64,000 nucleotides of DNA, from NCBI GenBank assembly GCA_963777725.1, contig CAVZRR010000006.1, positions 62,001 to 126,000 on the forward strand, written 5' to 3'. This DNA comes from RPQJ01 sp963777725. GTDB lineage: Bacteria; Pseudomonadota; Gammaproteobacteria; Steroidobacterales; Steroidobacteraceae. Both the position numbers and the translations under genes were made by a program. How positions within the stretch are numbered: the stretch's first letter is position 1; each line of letters begins with the position of its first letter. This document shows positions 1-10,064 of the stretch, piece by piece. The notes under the pieces are model-generated. The model was given only the letters and a program-made list of their open reading frames with translations, had not been told where the DNA came from and did not search any database.

Positions 1-12
1 CGGGAGACTGCG

Positions 13-792
13 ATGACGACGATCATTCACCCCACGGCCTCGGTCGCGCCGGACGCGGAGTTGGCGGACGGTGTCGAAGTGGGTGCCTACGCGGTGATCG
101 GGGCGGGCGTCGTGATCGGGGCCGGCACGATCGTCGGGCCGCACGCCGTCGTGCAGGGACCGACCCGGATCGGCGCCGGCAATCGCATCTTCCAGTTCGC
201 GTCGGTCGGTTCCGCGCCGCAGGACAAGAAGTACCAGGGCGAAGCGACGCGCCTCGAGATCGGCGACCGCAACGTGATCCGCGAGTGCGTGACCCTGAAT
301 CGGGGCACGGTCCAGGACGAAGGCGTCACGGCCATCGGCGACGACAACCTGTTCATGGCCTACGTCCACGTCGCGCACGACTGCCGGATCGGCAACCAGT
401 GCGTGCTCGCGAACAACGCCACGCTCGGCGGCCACGTGCACCTCGGCGACTGGGTGATCATGGGCGGCCTGTCGGCGATCCACCAGTTCTGCAAGGTGGG
501 CGCGCACGCGTTCATCGCCAACAACGCCGCGGTGACCCGCGACGTGCCGCCGTTCGTGATGGCGGTGGGCCAGCCGGCGGCGGCGCACAGCGTCAACGCC
601 GAGGGACTCAAGCGACGCGGCTACTCGCCGGAGCAGATCCGCAACATCCGCAATGCGTTCCGTGTGCTGTATCGCTCCGGCCTCAAGCTGGCCGATGCGA
701 CCGCACAGGTCGGTGCGCTGGCCGAGGAGCAGCCGGAGCTGCAGCCGATCGTCGAGTTCCTGCCGCGGTCGACGCGCAGCATCGTGCGTTGA
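13..792 (+). CDS. lpxA: Acyl-ACP--UDP-N-acetylglucosamine O-acyltransferase
   Basis: First committed acyl transfer of lipid A synthesis: moves a 3-hydroxyacyl chain from ACP to UDP-GlcNAc in the cytoplasm. The 259-residue protein has the usual family length. Residues 1-190 are left-handed beta-helix hexapeptide repeats (for example the IGAG and VGPH turns near 36-45). The catalytic His is seen in AHDCRIGN at about residue 122, and the helical C-terminal part begins with the EGLKRRGYS segment typical of LpxA. The start ATG lies only 12 bases into the window, so the upstream neighbour (fabZ in related genomes) cannot be seen. Its TGA overlaps the TTG start of lpxB. Confidence 0.97.
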   Translation: MTTIIHPTASVAPDAELADGVEVGAYAVIGAGVVIGAGTIVGPHAVVQGPTRIGAGNRIFQFASVGSAPQDKKYQGEATRLEIGDRNVIRECVTLNRGTVQDEGVTAIGDDNLFMAYVHVAHDCRIGNQCVLANNATLGGHVHLGDWVIMGGLSAIHQFCKVGAHAFIANNAAVTRDVPPFVMAVGQPAAAHSVNAEGLKRRGYSPEQIRNIRNAFRVLYRSGLKLADATAQVGALAEEQPELQPIVEFLPRSTRSIVR

Positions 793-1959
793 GCGCCGCG
801 ATCGGCCCCGCGTTCGGCCTGGTGGCCGGCGAGGCCTCCGGCGACAACCTCGGCGGGCCGCTGATCGAGGCGCTGGCGGAACGTGCGCCGAACTCGCGAT
901 TCTTCGGCATCGCCGGTCCGCGCATGGCCGAGGCCGGCTGCGAAGCCTGGTTCTCGGCGGACGAACTGGCAGTGATGGGGCTCGCCGAGATCGTGCGGCA
1001 CCTGCCACGGTTGCTGCGGCTGCGGCGGGAACTGCTGCGAGCGGTTCGCCGCCACCGCGCCCGATGCCTACGTCGGCATCGATTCCCCGGAATTCAACCT
1101 GCGCGTGGCAGCAGCGCTGAAGCGCCGCGGGATCCCCACCGTGCAGTACGTCAGCCCGCAGGTCTGGGCGTGGCGCCAGGGGCGGGTGCGAACGATCGGG
1201 CAGTCGGTCGACCTCGTGCTGTGCGTGCTGCCGTTCGAGCCGGCCTTCTACGCTGCGCATTCCGTGCGCGCCGTATTCGTCGGCCACCCGCTCGCCGATC
1301 GTATCCCGTTCGAGATTGACGGTCGTGCCGCGCGGGCCGCACTCGGGCTGCCCGAGGTGGGTGAAGTCGTCGCCGTGCTGCCCGGCAGCCGGGCCGGGGA
1401 AGTCACCAAGCTCGGCCCGCCGTTTGCCGCGACGCTGGCCTGGCTGCAGGCGCGACGTCCGTCGCTGAGGTTCGTCGCTCCCATGGCCAATGCGGGTGCG
1501 CGCGAGCGCTTCGAGCGCGACTTGCACGAGCATGCGCCGCTTGCGGAGGTCCACCTGGTCGATGGTCGCGCGCACGAGGCGATTGCCGCCAGCGACGCGG
1601 TGCTGGTGGCGTCCGGCACGGCCACGCTCGAGACCGCGCTGCTGAAGCGCCCGATGGTCGTGGCGTATCGCCTCGCGCCGCTGACCAGCTGGTTGCTGCG
1701 CGAGATGAAGCTCGTCAAGACGCAGTTCTTCTCGCATCCGAACCTGCTGGCGGGCCGGCCGCTGGTGCCCGAATTCTTCCAGGAGCAGGTGCGACCCGAG
1801 GTGCTCGGACCGGCGGTGCTCGAGCAGCTCGACCGGCCCGACCGCGCGGCATTGATCGACGAGTACGGTCGTATCCACCGGATGCTGCGTTGCGACGCGA
1901 GCCAACGGGCGGCCGACGCCGTGCTGGAGCTCGTGGCGGGGCGGCGGTCCGTCCGATGA
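789..1959 (+). CDS. lpxB: Lipid-A-disaccharide synthase (one frameshift as sequenced)
   Basis: Joins UDP-2,3-diacylglucosamine and lipid X to form the lipid A disaccharide. A TTG start overlapping the lpxA stop (TTGA) gives a protein with VAGEASGD at residues 11-18, the LpxB N-terminal motif. The frame changes by one extra base near 1039-1042: before it the protein reads to LRRELLR, after it RFAATAPDAYVGIDSPEF follows in the +1 frame and continues through QVWAWRQGR to the TGA at 1957-1959. Removing one base gives 389 residues, the normal length. LpxB is essential in most Gram-negatives, so a sequence error is more likely than a true null. The stop overlaps the rnhB start by 4 nt. Confidence 0.9.
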
Positions 1960-2582
1960 GGCGGTCCGCCCCGCGGCAGGCCGCGCTCGACTGGCGACGC
2001 CCCGGGCTCACGGCGGGCGTGGACGAGGCCGGCCGGGGGCCGCTCGCGGGACCGGTGGCCGCCGCTGCGGTGATTCTCGACGACGCCCGGCCAATCGCCG
2101 GGCTGGACGATTCCAAGCGGCTCTCGCCCGCACGGCGCGAGGCCCTCGCGCTCGAGATCCGCGCCAGCAGCCTGGCCTGGGGCCTCGGCTGGGCGGACGC
2201 TGCGGAGGTCGACGAGTTCAACGTGCTGCAGGCCACGTTCCTGGCGATGCGCCGCGCGCTGGCCGCGCTGCGCTCCGTGCCGGCACACGTGATCGTCGAC
2301 GGCAACCGCTGTCCCAGCCTGCAGGGGCTCGCGTTCGAGTGCACGGTCGAGGCGGTGGTCCGCGCCGATGCCACCGTGGCGAGCGTCAGCGCCGCGTCGA
2401 TCCTGGCCAAGACTGCGCGGGACGCCTGGATGCGCGAACTCGACCTCCGTTACCCGGGATACGGCTTCGCAGACCATAAGGGTTATCCGACGGCGGCTCA
2501 CGTCGCGGCCCTGCAACGCCTCGGGCCTTCGCCGGTGCACCGGCGCAGCTACGCGCCGGTACAATCCTGCGATCGACGCTGA
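1956..2582 (+). CDS. rnhB: Ribonuclease HII
   Basis: Removes ribonucleotides and RNA primers from RNA-DNA hybrids. 208 residues. The Asp-Glu pair of the active site is in GVDEAGRGPLAGPV (D23, E24), a third acidic residue is in VIVDGNRCP, and the C-terminal YPGYGFADHKGYPT block is typical of the family. A longer in-frame start exists upstream, but the ATG at 1956 is chosen because it overlaps the lpxB stop as ATGA and matches the usual N-terminus. The order lpxB-rnhB-dnaE is conserved in Gammaproteobacteria. Confidence 0.95.
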   Translation: MRRSAPRQAALDWRRPGLTAGVDEAGRGPLAGPVAAAAVILDDARPIAGLDDSKRLSPARREALALEIRASSLAWGLGWADAAEVDEFNVLQATFLAMRRALAALRSVPAHVIVDGNRCPSLQGLAFECTVEAVVRADATVASVSAASILAKTARDAWMRELDLRYPGYGFADHKGYPTAAHVAALQRLGPSPVHRRSYAPVQSCDRR

Positions 2583-2593
2583 GCCCGGCCACG

Positions 2594-5500
2594 ATGACCC
2601 GATTCGTCCACCTCCACGTGCACACGGAGTATTCGCTGGTCGACGGCGTCGTCCGCATCGACAGCGAGCGCGACGACGGTGCGATCGTCCGCGAGGGGCT
2701 GGTGGATGCCGTGGCGCGCATGGGCATGCCGGCCGTGGCCGTGACCGACCAGGGCAACCTGTTCGCCCTCGTCAAGTTCTACCGGGCGGCGCAGTCGCGC
2801 GGGTTGAAGCCGCTGGTGGGCGTCGATGCGCTGGTGCGCGAGGAAGGCGAGCGGGCCGAGCCGAGCCGCCTCGTATTGTTGTGCCAGAACGCGCGAGGCT
2901 ACCTCAACCTCACCCGGCTCGTGACCCGGTCGTATCTCGAAGGCCAGGGCCGTCACGGCCCGACTTTGCAGCGCGCTTGGCTCGATGCCGACACGACGGC
3001 CGGACTCATCGCCCTGTCGGGCGCTCGTGAAGGCGACGTGGGCCGGGCGCTGCTCGCCGGGCGCACGGACGAGGCCGGACGCGCGCTCGACGCGTGGCTC
3101 GCGCTGTTCGGCGATCGCTATTACCTCGAACTGCAGCGCACCGGGCGGCCCGGGGACGAGGAGTGCATCTCGGGACAGCTCGGGCTCGCGGTCGCGCGCG
3201 GCGTGCCTGTCGTCGCGACCAACGACGTGCGCTTCGTGTCGCGCGACGACTTCGAGTCGCACGAGGCGCGGGTCTGCATCCAGGAGGGTGTGCTGCTCGC
3301 CGATGCCGCGCGTCCGCGCCGCTACAGCGAGGAGCAGTACCTGCGGTCCCCGGAGGAGATGGCGAAGCTCTTCGCCGACCTGCCGGAGGCGCTCGAGAAT
3401 TCCGTCGAGATCGCGCGGCGGCTGAATCTCGAGGTGCGGCTCGGCCAGCCGTCCCTGCCGGCCTACCCGGTGCCCGCGGGCCGCAGCATCGAGGATCACC
3501 TGCGCGCGGAGGCGCGCGCGGGGTTCGAGGCCCGCCTGAGCGCGCCGGTCATCGGCGCCGGTGGCCCGCCTGAGCGCGCTCCCTACGAGGCCCGGCTCGC
3601 CAGCGAGCTCGACGTGATCTGCCAGATGGGTTTCGCAGGCTACTTCCTGATCGTCGCGGATTTCATCCGCTGGGCGCGCGAGAACGGCGTGCCGGTGGGC
3701 CCGGGCCGCGGCTCCGGCGCGGGCTCGCTGGTCGCGTACTCGCTGGGCATCACCGATCTCGATCCGCTGCGCTACGACCTGCTGTTCGAGCGGTTCCTGA
3801 ATCCAGAGCGCGTCTCGATGCCGGATTTCGACGTGGACTTCTGCATGGAAGGCCGCGACCGGGTCATCGACTACGTCGCCGAGCGCTACGGGCGGGACCG
3901 CGTCTCGCAGATCATCACCTACGGCACGATGGCGGCGAAAGCGGTGGTCCGCGACGTCGCGCGCGTGCTCGGCCACAGCTACGGCTTTGCCGACAGCATC
4001 GCGAAGCTGATCCCGTTCGAGCTCGGCATCACGCTCGACGACGCGCTCGAGAAGGAAGAGGAGCTGCGCAAGCGCTACAAGGCCGAGGACGAAGTGCGCG
4101 AGGTGATCGACCTCGCCCGGTCGCTCGAGGGCCTGGTGCGCAACGCGGGCACCCACGCGGGCGGCGTCGTGATCGCGCCGTCGGTGCTCACGGATTTCGC
4201 GCCGCTCTACCGGGAAGAGGGCGGCGGCAGCGTCGTCACGCAGTTCGACAAGGACGACGTCGAGGCCGCCGGCCTCGTCAAGTTCGACTTCCTGGGCCTG
4301 CGCACGCTGACGATCATCGACTGGGCGGTGCGCAACATCAACGTCGCGCGCGCGGCCGCTGGCGAGCCCCCGCTCGACATGGCACTGCTGCCGATGGAGG
4401 ACCCCGAGACCTATTCGCTGCTGAAGCGCTGCGAGACCACGGCGGTGTTCCAGCTCGAGTCGCGCGGCATGAAGGACCTGATCCGCCGGCTGCAGCCCGA
4501 CTGCTTCGAGGACATCGTGGCGCTCGTGGCGCTGTTCCGGCCGGGACCGCTGCAATCGGGCATGGTCGAGGACTTCATCGCCCGCAAGCACGGCCGCTCG
4601 ACGGGCCCGATCGACTACCTGCACCCGGACCTGAAGCCCGTGCTGTTCCCGACCTACGGCGTGATCCTGTACCAGGAACAGGTCATGCAGATCGCGCAGG
4701 TGCTGGCGGGCTACACGCTCGGCGGCGCCGACCTGCTGCGCCGCGCGATGGGCAAGAAGAAACCCGAGGAGATGGCGAAGCAGCGCTCCATCTTCGTCGA
4801 CGGCGCGGTGGCGCGCGGCGTCGCCGAGTCCACGGCGGCGCACATCTTCGACCTGATGGAGAAGTTCGCCGGGTACGGCTTCAACAAGTCGCACTCGGCC
4901 GCCTATGCGGTGCTGTCCTACCAGACGGCGTGGCTCAAGACCCATTACCCGGCGGCGTTCATGGCTGCGGTGCTGTCGTCGGACATGGACAAGACCGACA
5001 AGGTCGTCACGCTGATCGACGAATGCAACCGGATGGGCCTCGCAGTCGAGCCGCCCGACGTGAACGCATCGCGCTTCATGTTCACCGTGTCGGGCCCGAA
5101 GTCGATCCGCTACGGGCTCGGCGCGATCAAGGGCGTCGGCCAGGCGGCCGTCGAGAACATGCTCGCGGAGCGCGAGGCACAGGGGCCGTTCCGCGACATT
5201 CGCGACCTGTGCCGCCGGCTCGACCTGAACCGCGTCAACCGGCGCGTGCTCGAGGCCCTGATCCGCGCGGGCGCGATGGATTCGCTCGGCGCGAATCGAG
5301 CGACGCACATGCACCAGTTGCCCGGTGCGATGCAGGCCGCCGAGCAACAGTCCCGCGCCCTTGCAGCGGGCCAGGACGACTTGTTCGGTCTCGCGGAGCC
5401 GTCGCCGGCGGTCGCTGCCGAAGTGGCGACGGAACTGCGCGAGACCCTGCCCGACTGGAGCGAAGCCGTGCGGCTCGCGGGCGAGCGCGAAACGCTCGGC

Positions 5501-6145
5501 TTGTACCTGACGGGACATCCGATCACCGAGTACGAGCGCGAGCTCAAGCCGATCGTCAGCGGCCGGATTGCCGACGTGGGCGGCGCCAGACCCGTCGGCG
5601 GCGGCGACGGCGGCTGGCGCGGCCCGGGCAAGGCCGTGACCGTCGCCGGGCTCGTGCTCGAGATCCGCAAGCGGGGCAACCGCACCAGCTTCGTGCTCGA
5701 CGACCGCAGCGGGCGCATCGAAGTGACGATGTTCGACGAGCTCTACCAGCAGTACCGCTCGCTGATCGCACGCGATGCGATCCTGATCGTCGAGGGCAAC
5801 CTGCGCTTCGACGACTTCGTCGACGACTGGCGGGTCGCGGCGAAGCGCATCATCGACATCGGCCAGGCGCGCGAGCAGTACGCGCGCCGGCTGGTGCTGC
5901 GCTGGCCCGCGGCCACCAATGGCGAGGGCCAGCGCCTGATCGCGGCGCTGGAGCAGGCCCTTGCTCCGGCTCGCGGCGGGCGCTGCGCGGTCGCGATCCG
6001 TTATGCTGGCGAAGGGGCCAGCGCCAACGTGCTGCTCGGCGACGAGTGGAGCGTGCGCCCGTCGCAGGACCTGATCGAGCGCCTCGGGCGGCTGGTCGGC
6101 CGCGAGGGCGTCGAGTTGCTGTACGCGCCGCGGATCGACGGCTAG
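2594..6145 (+). CDS. dnaE: DNA polymerase III subunit alpha
   Basis: Catalytic subunit of the replicative polymerase. 1183 residues, close to the usual 1160-1180. An N-terminal PHP domain begins HLHVHTEYSLVDG (residues 6-18). The polymerase core contains GPGRGSGAGSLVAY and the catalytic acidic motif PDFDVDFC. Downstream are the NAGTHAGGV segment and GYGFNKSHSAAYA, then the helix-hairpin-helix region (DLNRVNRRVLEALIRAGA), and an OB-fold from about residue 1010 (GKAVTVAGLVLEIRKRGN). The frame is intact over its full length. A TACAAT hexamer at 2560-2565, inside the rnhB end, could be a -10 element, but no good -35 was found. Confidence 0.98.
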   Translation: MTRFVHLHVHTEYSLVDGVVRIDSERDDGAIVREGLVDAVARMGMPAVAVTDQGNLFALVKFYRAAQSRGLKPLVGVDALVREEGERAEPSRLVLLCQNARGYLNLTRLVTRSYLEGQGRHGPTLQRAWLDADTTAGLIALSGAREGDVGRALLAGRTDEAGRALDAWLALFGDRYYLELQRTGRPGDEECISGQLGLAVARGVPVVATNDVRFVSRDDFESHEARVCIQEGVLLADAARPRRYSEEQYLRSPEEMAKLFADLPEALENSVEIARRLNLEVRLGQPSLPAYPVPAGRSIEDHLRAEARAGFEARLSAPVIGAGGPPERAPYEARLASELDVICQMGFAGYFLIVADFIRWARENGVPVGPGRGSGAGSLVAYSLGITDLDPLRYDLLFERFLNPERVSMPDFDVDFCMEGRDRVIDYVAERYGRDRVSQIITYGTMAAKAVVRDVARVLGHSYGFADSIAKLIPFELGITLDDALEKEEELRKRYKAEDEVREVIDLARSLEGLVRNAGTHAGGVVIAPSVLTDFAPLYREEGGGSVVTQFDKDDVEAAGLVKFDFLGLRTLTIIDWAVRNINVARAAAGEPPLDMALLPMEDPETYSLLKRCETTAVFQLESRGMKDLIRRLQPDCFEDIVALVALFRPGPLQSGMVEDFIARKHGRSTGPIDYLHPDLKPVLFPTYGVILYQEQVMQIAQVLAGYTLGGADLLRRAMGKKKPEEMAKQRSIFVDGAVARGVAESTAAHIFDLMEKFAGYGFNKSHSAAYAVLSYQTAWLKTHYPAAFMAAVLSSDMDKTDKVVTLIDECNRMGLAVEPPDVNASRFMFTVSGPKSIRYGLGAIKGVGQAAVENMLAEREAQGPFRDIRDLCRRLDLNRVNRRVLEALIRAGAMDSLGANRATHMHQLPGAMQAAEQQSRALAAGQDDLFGLAEPSPAVAAEVATELRETLPDWSEAVRLAGERETLGLYLTGHPITEYERELKPIVSGRIADVGGARPVGGGDGGWRGPGKAVTVAGLVLEIRKRGNRTSFVLDDRSGRIEVTMFDELYQQYRSLIARDAILIVEGNLRFDDFVDDWRVAAKRIIDIGQAREQYARRLVLRWPAATNGEGQRLIAALEQALAPARGGRCAVAIRYAGEGASANVLLGDEWSVRPSQDLIERLGRLVGREGVELLYAPRIDG

Positions 6146-6192
6146 CGTGGCGCGCGGCCTGGCACGACAAAATCAACGGGACAGGGGGAACA

Positions 6193-7542
6193 ATGGCGGC
6201 CACATCGGGATCGAGAGAAGCGTTCGGCACGCGCGCCGGTTTCATCCTGGCGGCCGCGGGCAGCGCCGTCGGCCTCGGCAACATGTGGCGCTTCTCCTAC
6301 CAGGCATCGGAGGGCGGCGGCGCGGCGTTCGTGCTGTTGTACGTCTGCATGACGCTGCTGCTCGGCATTCCGCTGATGCTGGCGGAGTTCGGCCTCGGCC
6401 GTCGCGGTCAGCTTGCGCCGATCGGCAGCCTGCGCCGGCTCGGCGGGCCCGGCTGGGCGAAGCTGGGCTATGTGTTCGTCGCCGCGGGGCTGATGATCCT
6501 GGCCTATTACTCGGTGATCGCCGGCTGGACGATCCGTTATGCGATCGAGGCGGTGCTGCACGGCTTCTCGGCCGCGGCCGGCGAGCACTTCGGGGCCGTC
6601 GCATCCGGTGCCGATGCCGTTGCGTACCACATCGGCTTCATGGTGCTCACGATCCTGATCGTGGTCGGTGGGGTCAAGGGCGGCATCGAGCGCGCGTCGC
6701 TGATCCTGATGCCGATGCTGTTCCTGATCGTGATCGGACTCGCGGTCTGGGCCACGACACTCGACGGCGCCGGGGAAGGCTATGCGGTCTACCTGAAACC
6801 GGATCTCGACGAGCTCAAGAACCCGACGGTCTGGAGAGCCGCTGCGGCCCAGGCGTTCTTTTCGCTGAGCCTCGGCATGGGCGCCATGCTGACGTTCGCG
6901 TCCTACCTGCGTCGCGACCAGAACCTGCCGGAATCGGCCACGGTGGTGGCGTTCACGGACTTCGGCGTGGCGTTCGTCGCGGGTCTGATCGTGTTCCCGG
7001 TGATCTATTCGCTCGGCCTGCAGGGCGCGGTCGGGGCCAGCACGGTCGGCGCGCTGTTCATAGCGCTGCCGAGCGCGTTCGAGGCCATGGGCGGCGCGGG
7101 CCGGGTCGTCGGCCTGTTCTTCTTCGTGACGCTCGCGGTCGGGGCGCTCACTTCCGCGATTTCCCTGCTCGAGGTCGTGACGGCCTCGGTGATGGACGAG
7201 TTCGGCGTCGCGCGGCGCAAGGCTGCGATCGGCACGGGCGCGGTCATCACGGCGCTCGGCATCCTGCCGGCGCTCAGCACCGACACGCTCGGCCTGATGG
7301 ACAAGATCGCGGGCGAACTGCTGCTCGTGGCCGGCGCGCTGGCGACGGCCATCCTGGCCGGCTGGCGGGTCCGTGGCGAGGTCGAAGCGGAACTGATCGC
7401 CGGCGCGTCGCCGTTCTGGGCCCGGCAGGTGCCGCGGATCATCGCCGTGCTGCGCTTCGTGGCGCCGCCGATCGTCGCGATCGTGCTGTTCTTCTCGGTG
7501 CGGGAGACCATCGCGGCGTTCACCAGTTATTTCGCGGGCTGA
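6193..7542 (+). CDS. Sodium-dependent transporter, SNF family
   Basis: Inner-membrane Na+-coupled symporter of the neurotransmitter:sodium symporter (SNF/LeuT fold) family; the substrate, often an amino acid, cannot be read from sequence. 449 residues with about 11-12 hydrophobic segments. The N-terminal AAAGSAVGLGNMWRFSY is the family signature in TM1, where the unwound helix binds substrate and sodium, and EGGGAAFVLLY is the following TM2 motif. A strong AGGGGGAA ribosome site lies just before the ATG and decides this start over the longer frame through dnaE. It sits between dnaE and accA, which are adjacent in many relatives, so it looks like an insertion into a conserved order. Confidence 0.9.
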   Translation: MAATSGSREAFGTRAGFILAAAGSAVGLGNMWRFSYQASEGGGAAFVLLYVCMTLLLGIPLMLAEFGLGRRGQLAPIGSLRRLGGPGWAKLGYVFVAAGLMILAYYSVIAGWTIRYAIEAVLHGFSAAAGEHFGAVASGADAVAYHIGFMVLTILIVVGGVKGGIERASLILMPMLFLIVIGLAVWATTLDGAGEGYAVYLKPDLDELKNPTVWRAAAAQAFFSLSLGMGAMLTFASYLRRDQNLPESATVVAFTDFGVAFVAGLIVFPVIYSLGLQGAVGASTVGALFIALPSAFEAMGGAGRVVGLFFFVTLAVGALTSAISLLEVVTASVMDEFGVARRKAAIGTGAVITALGILPALSTDTLGLMDKIAGELLLVAGALATAILAGWRVRGEVEAELIAGASPFWARQVPRIIAVLRFVAPPIVAIVLFFSVRETIAAFTSYFAG

Positions 7543-7610
7543 GCGGCGGACCGCGCTGCGCCGCACGCTGATTTGCGCCGGCGCCCCCGCCTGCGGCATC
7601 CTGCCGGCCC

Positions 7611-8570
7611 ATGCCACTGAGCTTCCTGGATTTCGAGCAGCCGATCGCGGAACTCGAGGCGAAAATCGACGAGCTCAAGTTCGTCGCGTCCGACGACGAG
7701 GTCAACGTCGGCGAGGAAATTGCGCGGCTGCGAGCCAGGAGTCGCGCGCTCACGACCAGCATCTTCTCGAACCTGACGGCCTGGCAGGTGGCACAGCTCG
7801 CGCGCCATCCGCAGCGGCCCTACACGCTCGACTACGCTGCGTCGATCTTCGAGGATTTCCAGGAGCTGCATGGCGACCGGATGTATGCCGACGATCACGC
7901 GATCGTCGGTGGGCTCGCGCGGCTCGACGGCCGGCCCGTGATGCTGCTCGGCCACCAGAAGGGCCGTGACACCAAGGAACGGGTGCGACGCAACTACGGC
8001 ATGCCGAAGCCCGAGGGGTACCGCAAGGCGCTGCGACTGATGAAGCTTGCGGAGCGGTTCCGCATTCCGCTGATCACGCTGATCGACACGCCCGGGGCTT
8101 ACCCCGGCGTGGGCTCCGAGGAGCGCAACCAGAGCGAGGCCATCGCCCGCAACCTGTTCGAGATGGCGCAGCTCAAGGTGCCGGTCATCACGGCCGTGAT
8201 CGGCGAGGGTGGGTCGGGCGGCGCGCTCGCGATCGGCGTCTGCGACCGCCTGCTGATGCTGCAGTATGCCGTTTACTCGGTGATCTCGCCGGAAGGCTGC
8301 GCGTCGATCCTGTGGAAGAGCGCCGACAAGAAGGAAATCGCAGCCGACGCGATGGGCATCACGGCCGAGCGTCTCGACAAGCTCGGCCTCGTCGACGAGA
8401 TCCTCAGGGAACCGCTCGGCGGCGCGCACCGCGATCCGCAGGTGATGGCGGACGATCTTGCGGCGGCCCTGATCCGTCACCTGCACGAGGTCGACCAATG
8501 GCCCGAGGAGCAACTGCTCGAGCGCCGCTATGCGCGACTGCGCGCGCAGGGCGTCTATCGCGCCGTGTGA
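7611..8570 (+). CDS. accA: Acetyl-CoA carboxylase carboxyltransferase subunit alpha
   Basis: Alpha half of the carboxyltransferase that makes malonyl-CoA for fatty acid synthesis, working with AccD in a heterotetramer. 319 residues, the normal length. The N-terminus LSFLDFEQPIAELEAKIDEL is the expected one. The crotonase-type core has GHQKGRDTKERVRRNYGMP, TLIDTPGAYPG and GEGGSGGALAIG, and the end holds SPEGCASILWKSADK. The flanking 68 bases before the ATG contain GC-rich self-complementary sequence but no clear promoter. tilS follows after 7 nt. Confidence 0.97.
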   Translation: MPLSFLDFEQPIAELEAKIDELKFVASDDEVNVGEEIARLRARSRALTTSIFSNLTAWQVAQLARHPQRPYTLDYAASIFEDFQELHGDRMYADDHAIVGGLARLDGRPVMLLGHQKGRDTKERVRRNYGMPKPEGYRKALRLMKLAERFRIPLITLIDTPGAYPGVGSEERNQSEAIARNLFEMAQLKVPVITAVIGEGGSGGALAIGVCDRLLMLQYAVYSVISPEGCASILWKSADKKEIAADAMGITAERLDKLGLVDEILREPLGGAHRDPQVMADDLAAALIRHLHEVDQWPEEQLLERRYARLRAQGVYRAV

Positions 8571-8577
8571 TCCCCCG

Positions 8578-9960
8578 GTGAGCTTCACGCCGGAGCGATT
8601 GCGGGCTGCGCTCGAAAGCGCGTTCGCGAGAGTCGCCAGGCCGACCGCCGGGTCCTGCATCGCGCTGAGCGGTGGCCTCGACTCGACCGTCCTGCTGGCG
8701 GCGATTGCTGAACTGGCCGGTCGCGGCGAGGTCGCTCTCTGGCAGCCCGTACGAGCCATCCACGTCGATCACGGCCTGCAGCGGGATGCCGTGCGGTGGG
8801 CCGAGCACAGCACGTCCGTCGCGCGATCGTTCGGCATCGACTGCGAGATCGTCCGTGTCGATGCGCGGCCGGGTCCGGGCGAAAGCCCCGAGGCTGCCGC
8901 CCGGGCAGCCCGCTACGGAGCGCTCGCGGAACGATTGCGAGCCGGCGAGGTGCTGCTGACCGCGCACCACGCCGATGACCAGCTCGAGACCGTGCTGTTG
9001 CAGTGGCTGCGTGGTGGCGGCCTGCGCTCGATCGCGGGCATGTCGCCGGTTGCGCCCTTTGCCCGCGGTTGGCACGCGCGCCCGTTGCTCGGTTTCACGC
9101 GGGACGAGTTGCGGGACTGGGGCCGCGCCGCCGGGCTCGTGTGGCTGGAGGATCCCTCCAACCTCGACCTCTGCTTCGATCGCAACTATCTGCGGCTCGA
9201 GGTCCTGCCCGCAGTGCGCCGGCGCTGGCCCGCGGCTGCCCGGACCGTGGGCCGGGTTGCGGAGCAGGCCGCGGAGGCGCTGGAGCTCGATGCCGAGGCC
9301 GCCGCCGCAGACCTGGCCGCCGCCCGGGAGGCGGGCACGCTGTCACTGCCGGCCATGCGCGTACTCGCGCCCCCGCGCCAGCGCCGGCTGCTGCGCGCCT
9401 GGCTGCGCGAGGCAGGAATGCCGATTCCCGCCGCTGCGACGCTCGAGGCGTTGCGTCACGACGTGCTGGCGGCTGCCGACGACCGGGTGCCTCGAGTGTG
9501 CTGGCCCGGCGTCGTCGTGCATCGTTATCGTGAACGGCTCTATGCGGCCGCAGCGTCGACCGAGGATCGCCCGTGGTCGCCGGGCGCGTGGCGGCCGGGC
9601 CAGGCATTCGATCTCGGGTGGCTCGGCAGGCTCGAACTGCGCCCGGCGCAGGGCGACGGCTTGAGCCGCGCGCGGCTCACGGGTCCGCTCGCGGTCGAGC
9701 CGCGCCCATCGGGCGGATCGTTCCGGCCCGCCGGATCCGTACATCACCGGCCGTTGCGCAAGTGGTTGCAGGAGCGCGGTGTGCTGCCGTGGTTGCGGTC
9801 GCAGCTGCCGATCGTCGCGTTCGACGGGGAGATCGTCGCAATCGGCGACCTGGCCTGCGGCGGTGCGCTTGCGGCGGCCCCGGGCGAGGATTCATGGCGC
9901 ATCGCCTGGCACGGACGGCCGCCGCTCACCGAGGCGGAGTCGATTGCGCCGCGCGGGTAG
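8578..9960 (+). CDS. tilS: tRNA(Ile)-lysidine synthase
   Basis: Adds lysine to C34 of the minor isoleucine tRNA so that it decodes AUA. A PP-loop ATP pyrophosphatase motif IALSGGLDSTVLL is near the N-terminus, followed by IHVDHGLQ, DQLETVLLQWLRGGG and the P-loop-family segment DPSNLDLCFDRNYLR. Substrate-binding and C-terminal TilS domains follow, ending with RPLRKWLQERGVLPWLR. 460 residues from a GTG start 7 nt after accA; this start gives SFTPERLRAALES, whereas the longer frame would run deep into accA. Confidence 0.93.
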   Translation: MSFTPERLRAALESAFARVARPTAGSCIALSGGLDSTVLLAAIAELAGRGEVALWQPVRAIHVDHGLQRDAVRWAEHSTSVARSFGIDCEIVRVDARPGPGESPEAAARAARYGALAERLRAGEVLLTAHHADDQLETVLLQWLRGGGLRSIAGMSPVAPFARGWHARPLLGFTRDELRDWGRAAGLVWLEDPSNLDLCFDRNYLRLEVLPAVRRRWPAAARTVGRVAEQAAEALELDAEAAAADLAAAREAGTLSLPAMRVLAPPRQRRLLRAWLREAGMPIPAAATLEALRHDVLAAADDRVPRVCWPGVVVHRYRERLYAAAASTEDRPWSPGAWRPGQAFDLGWLGRLELRPAQGDGLSRARLTGPLAVEPRPSGGSFRPAGSVHHRPLRKWLQERGVLPWLRSQLPIVAFDGEIVAIGDLACGGALAAAPGEDSWRIAWHGRPPLTEAESIAPRG

Positions 9961-10064
9961 ACCGCGCGCGGCCCGGGCCAATTGCGGTCGTTGCGAGGTG
10001 GCCGGAACCGGGCCGTTCCGATAGACTGTTCTCCCGTCGTGCTTCTCCTGCGACGGTGGCTCCC

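Noticed and set aside
2549..5518. A 989-codon open frame on the minus strand opposite dnaE, and similar long frames opposite pyrG, mfd, lepA and sdhA.
   Set aside because: These are antisense shadows caused by high-GC codon bias; their translations are compositionally odd (Arg/His/Asp/Val-rich) and match no family, while the plus-strand genes have full motif sets.
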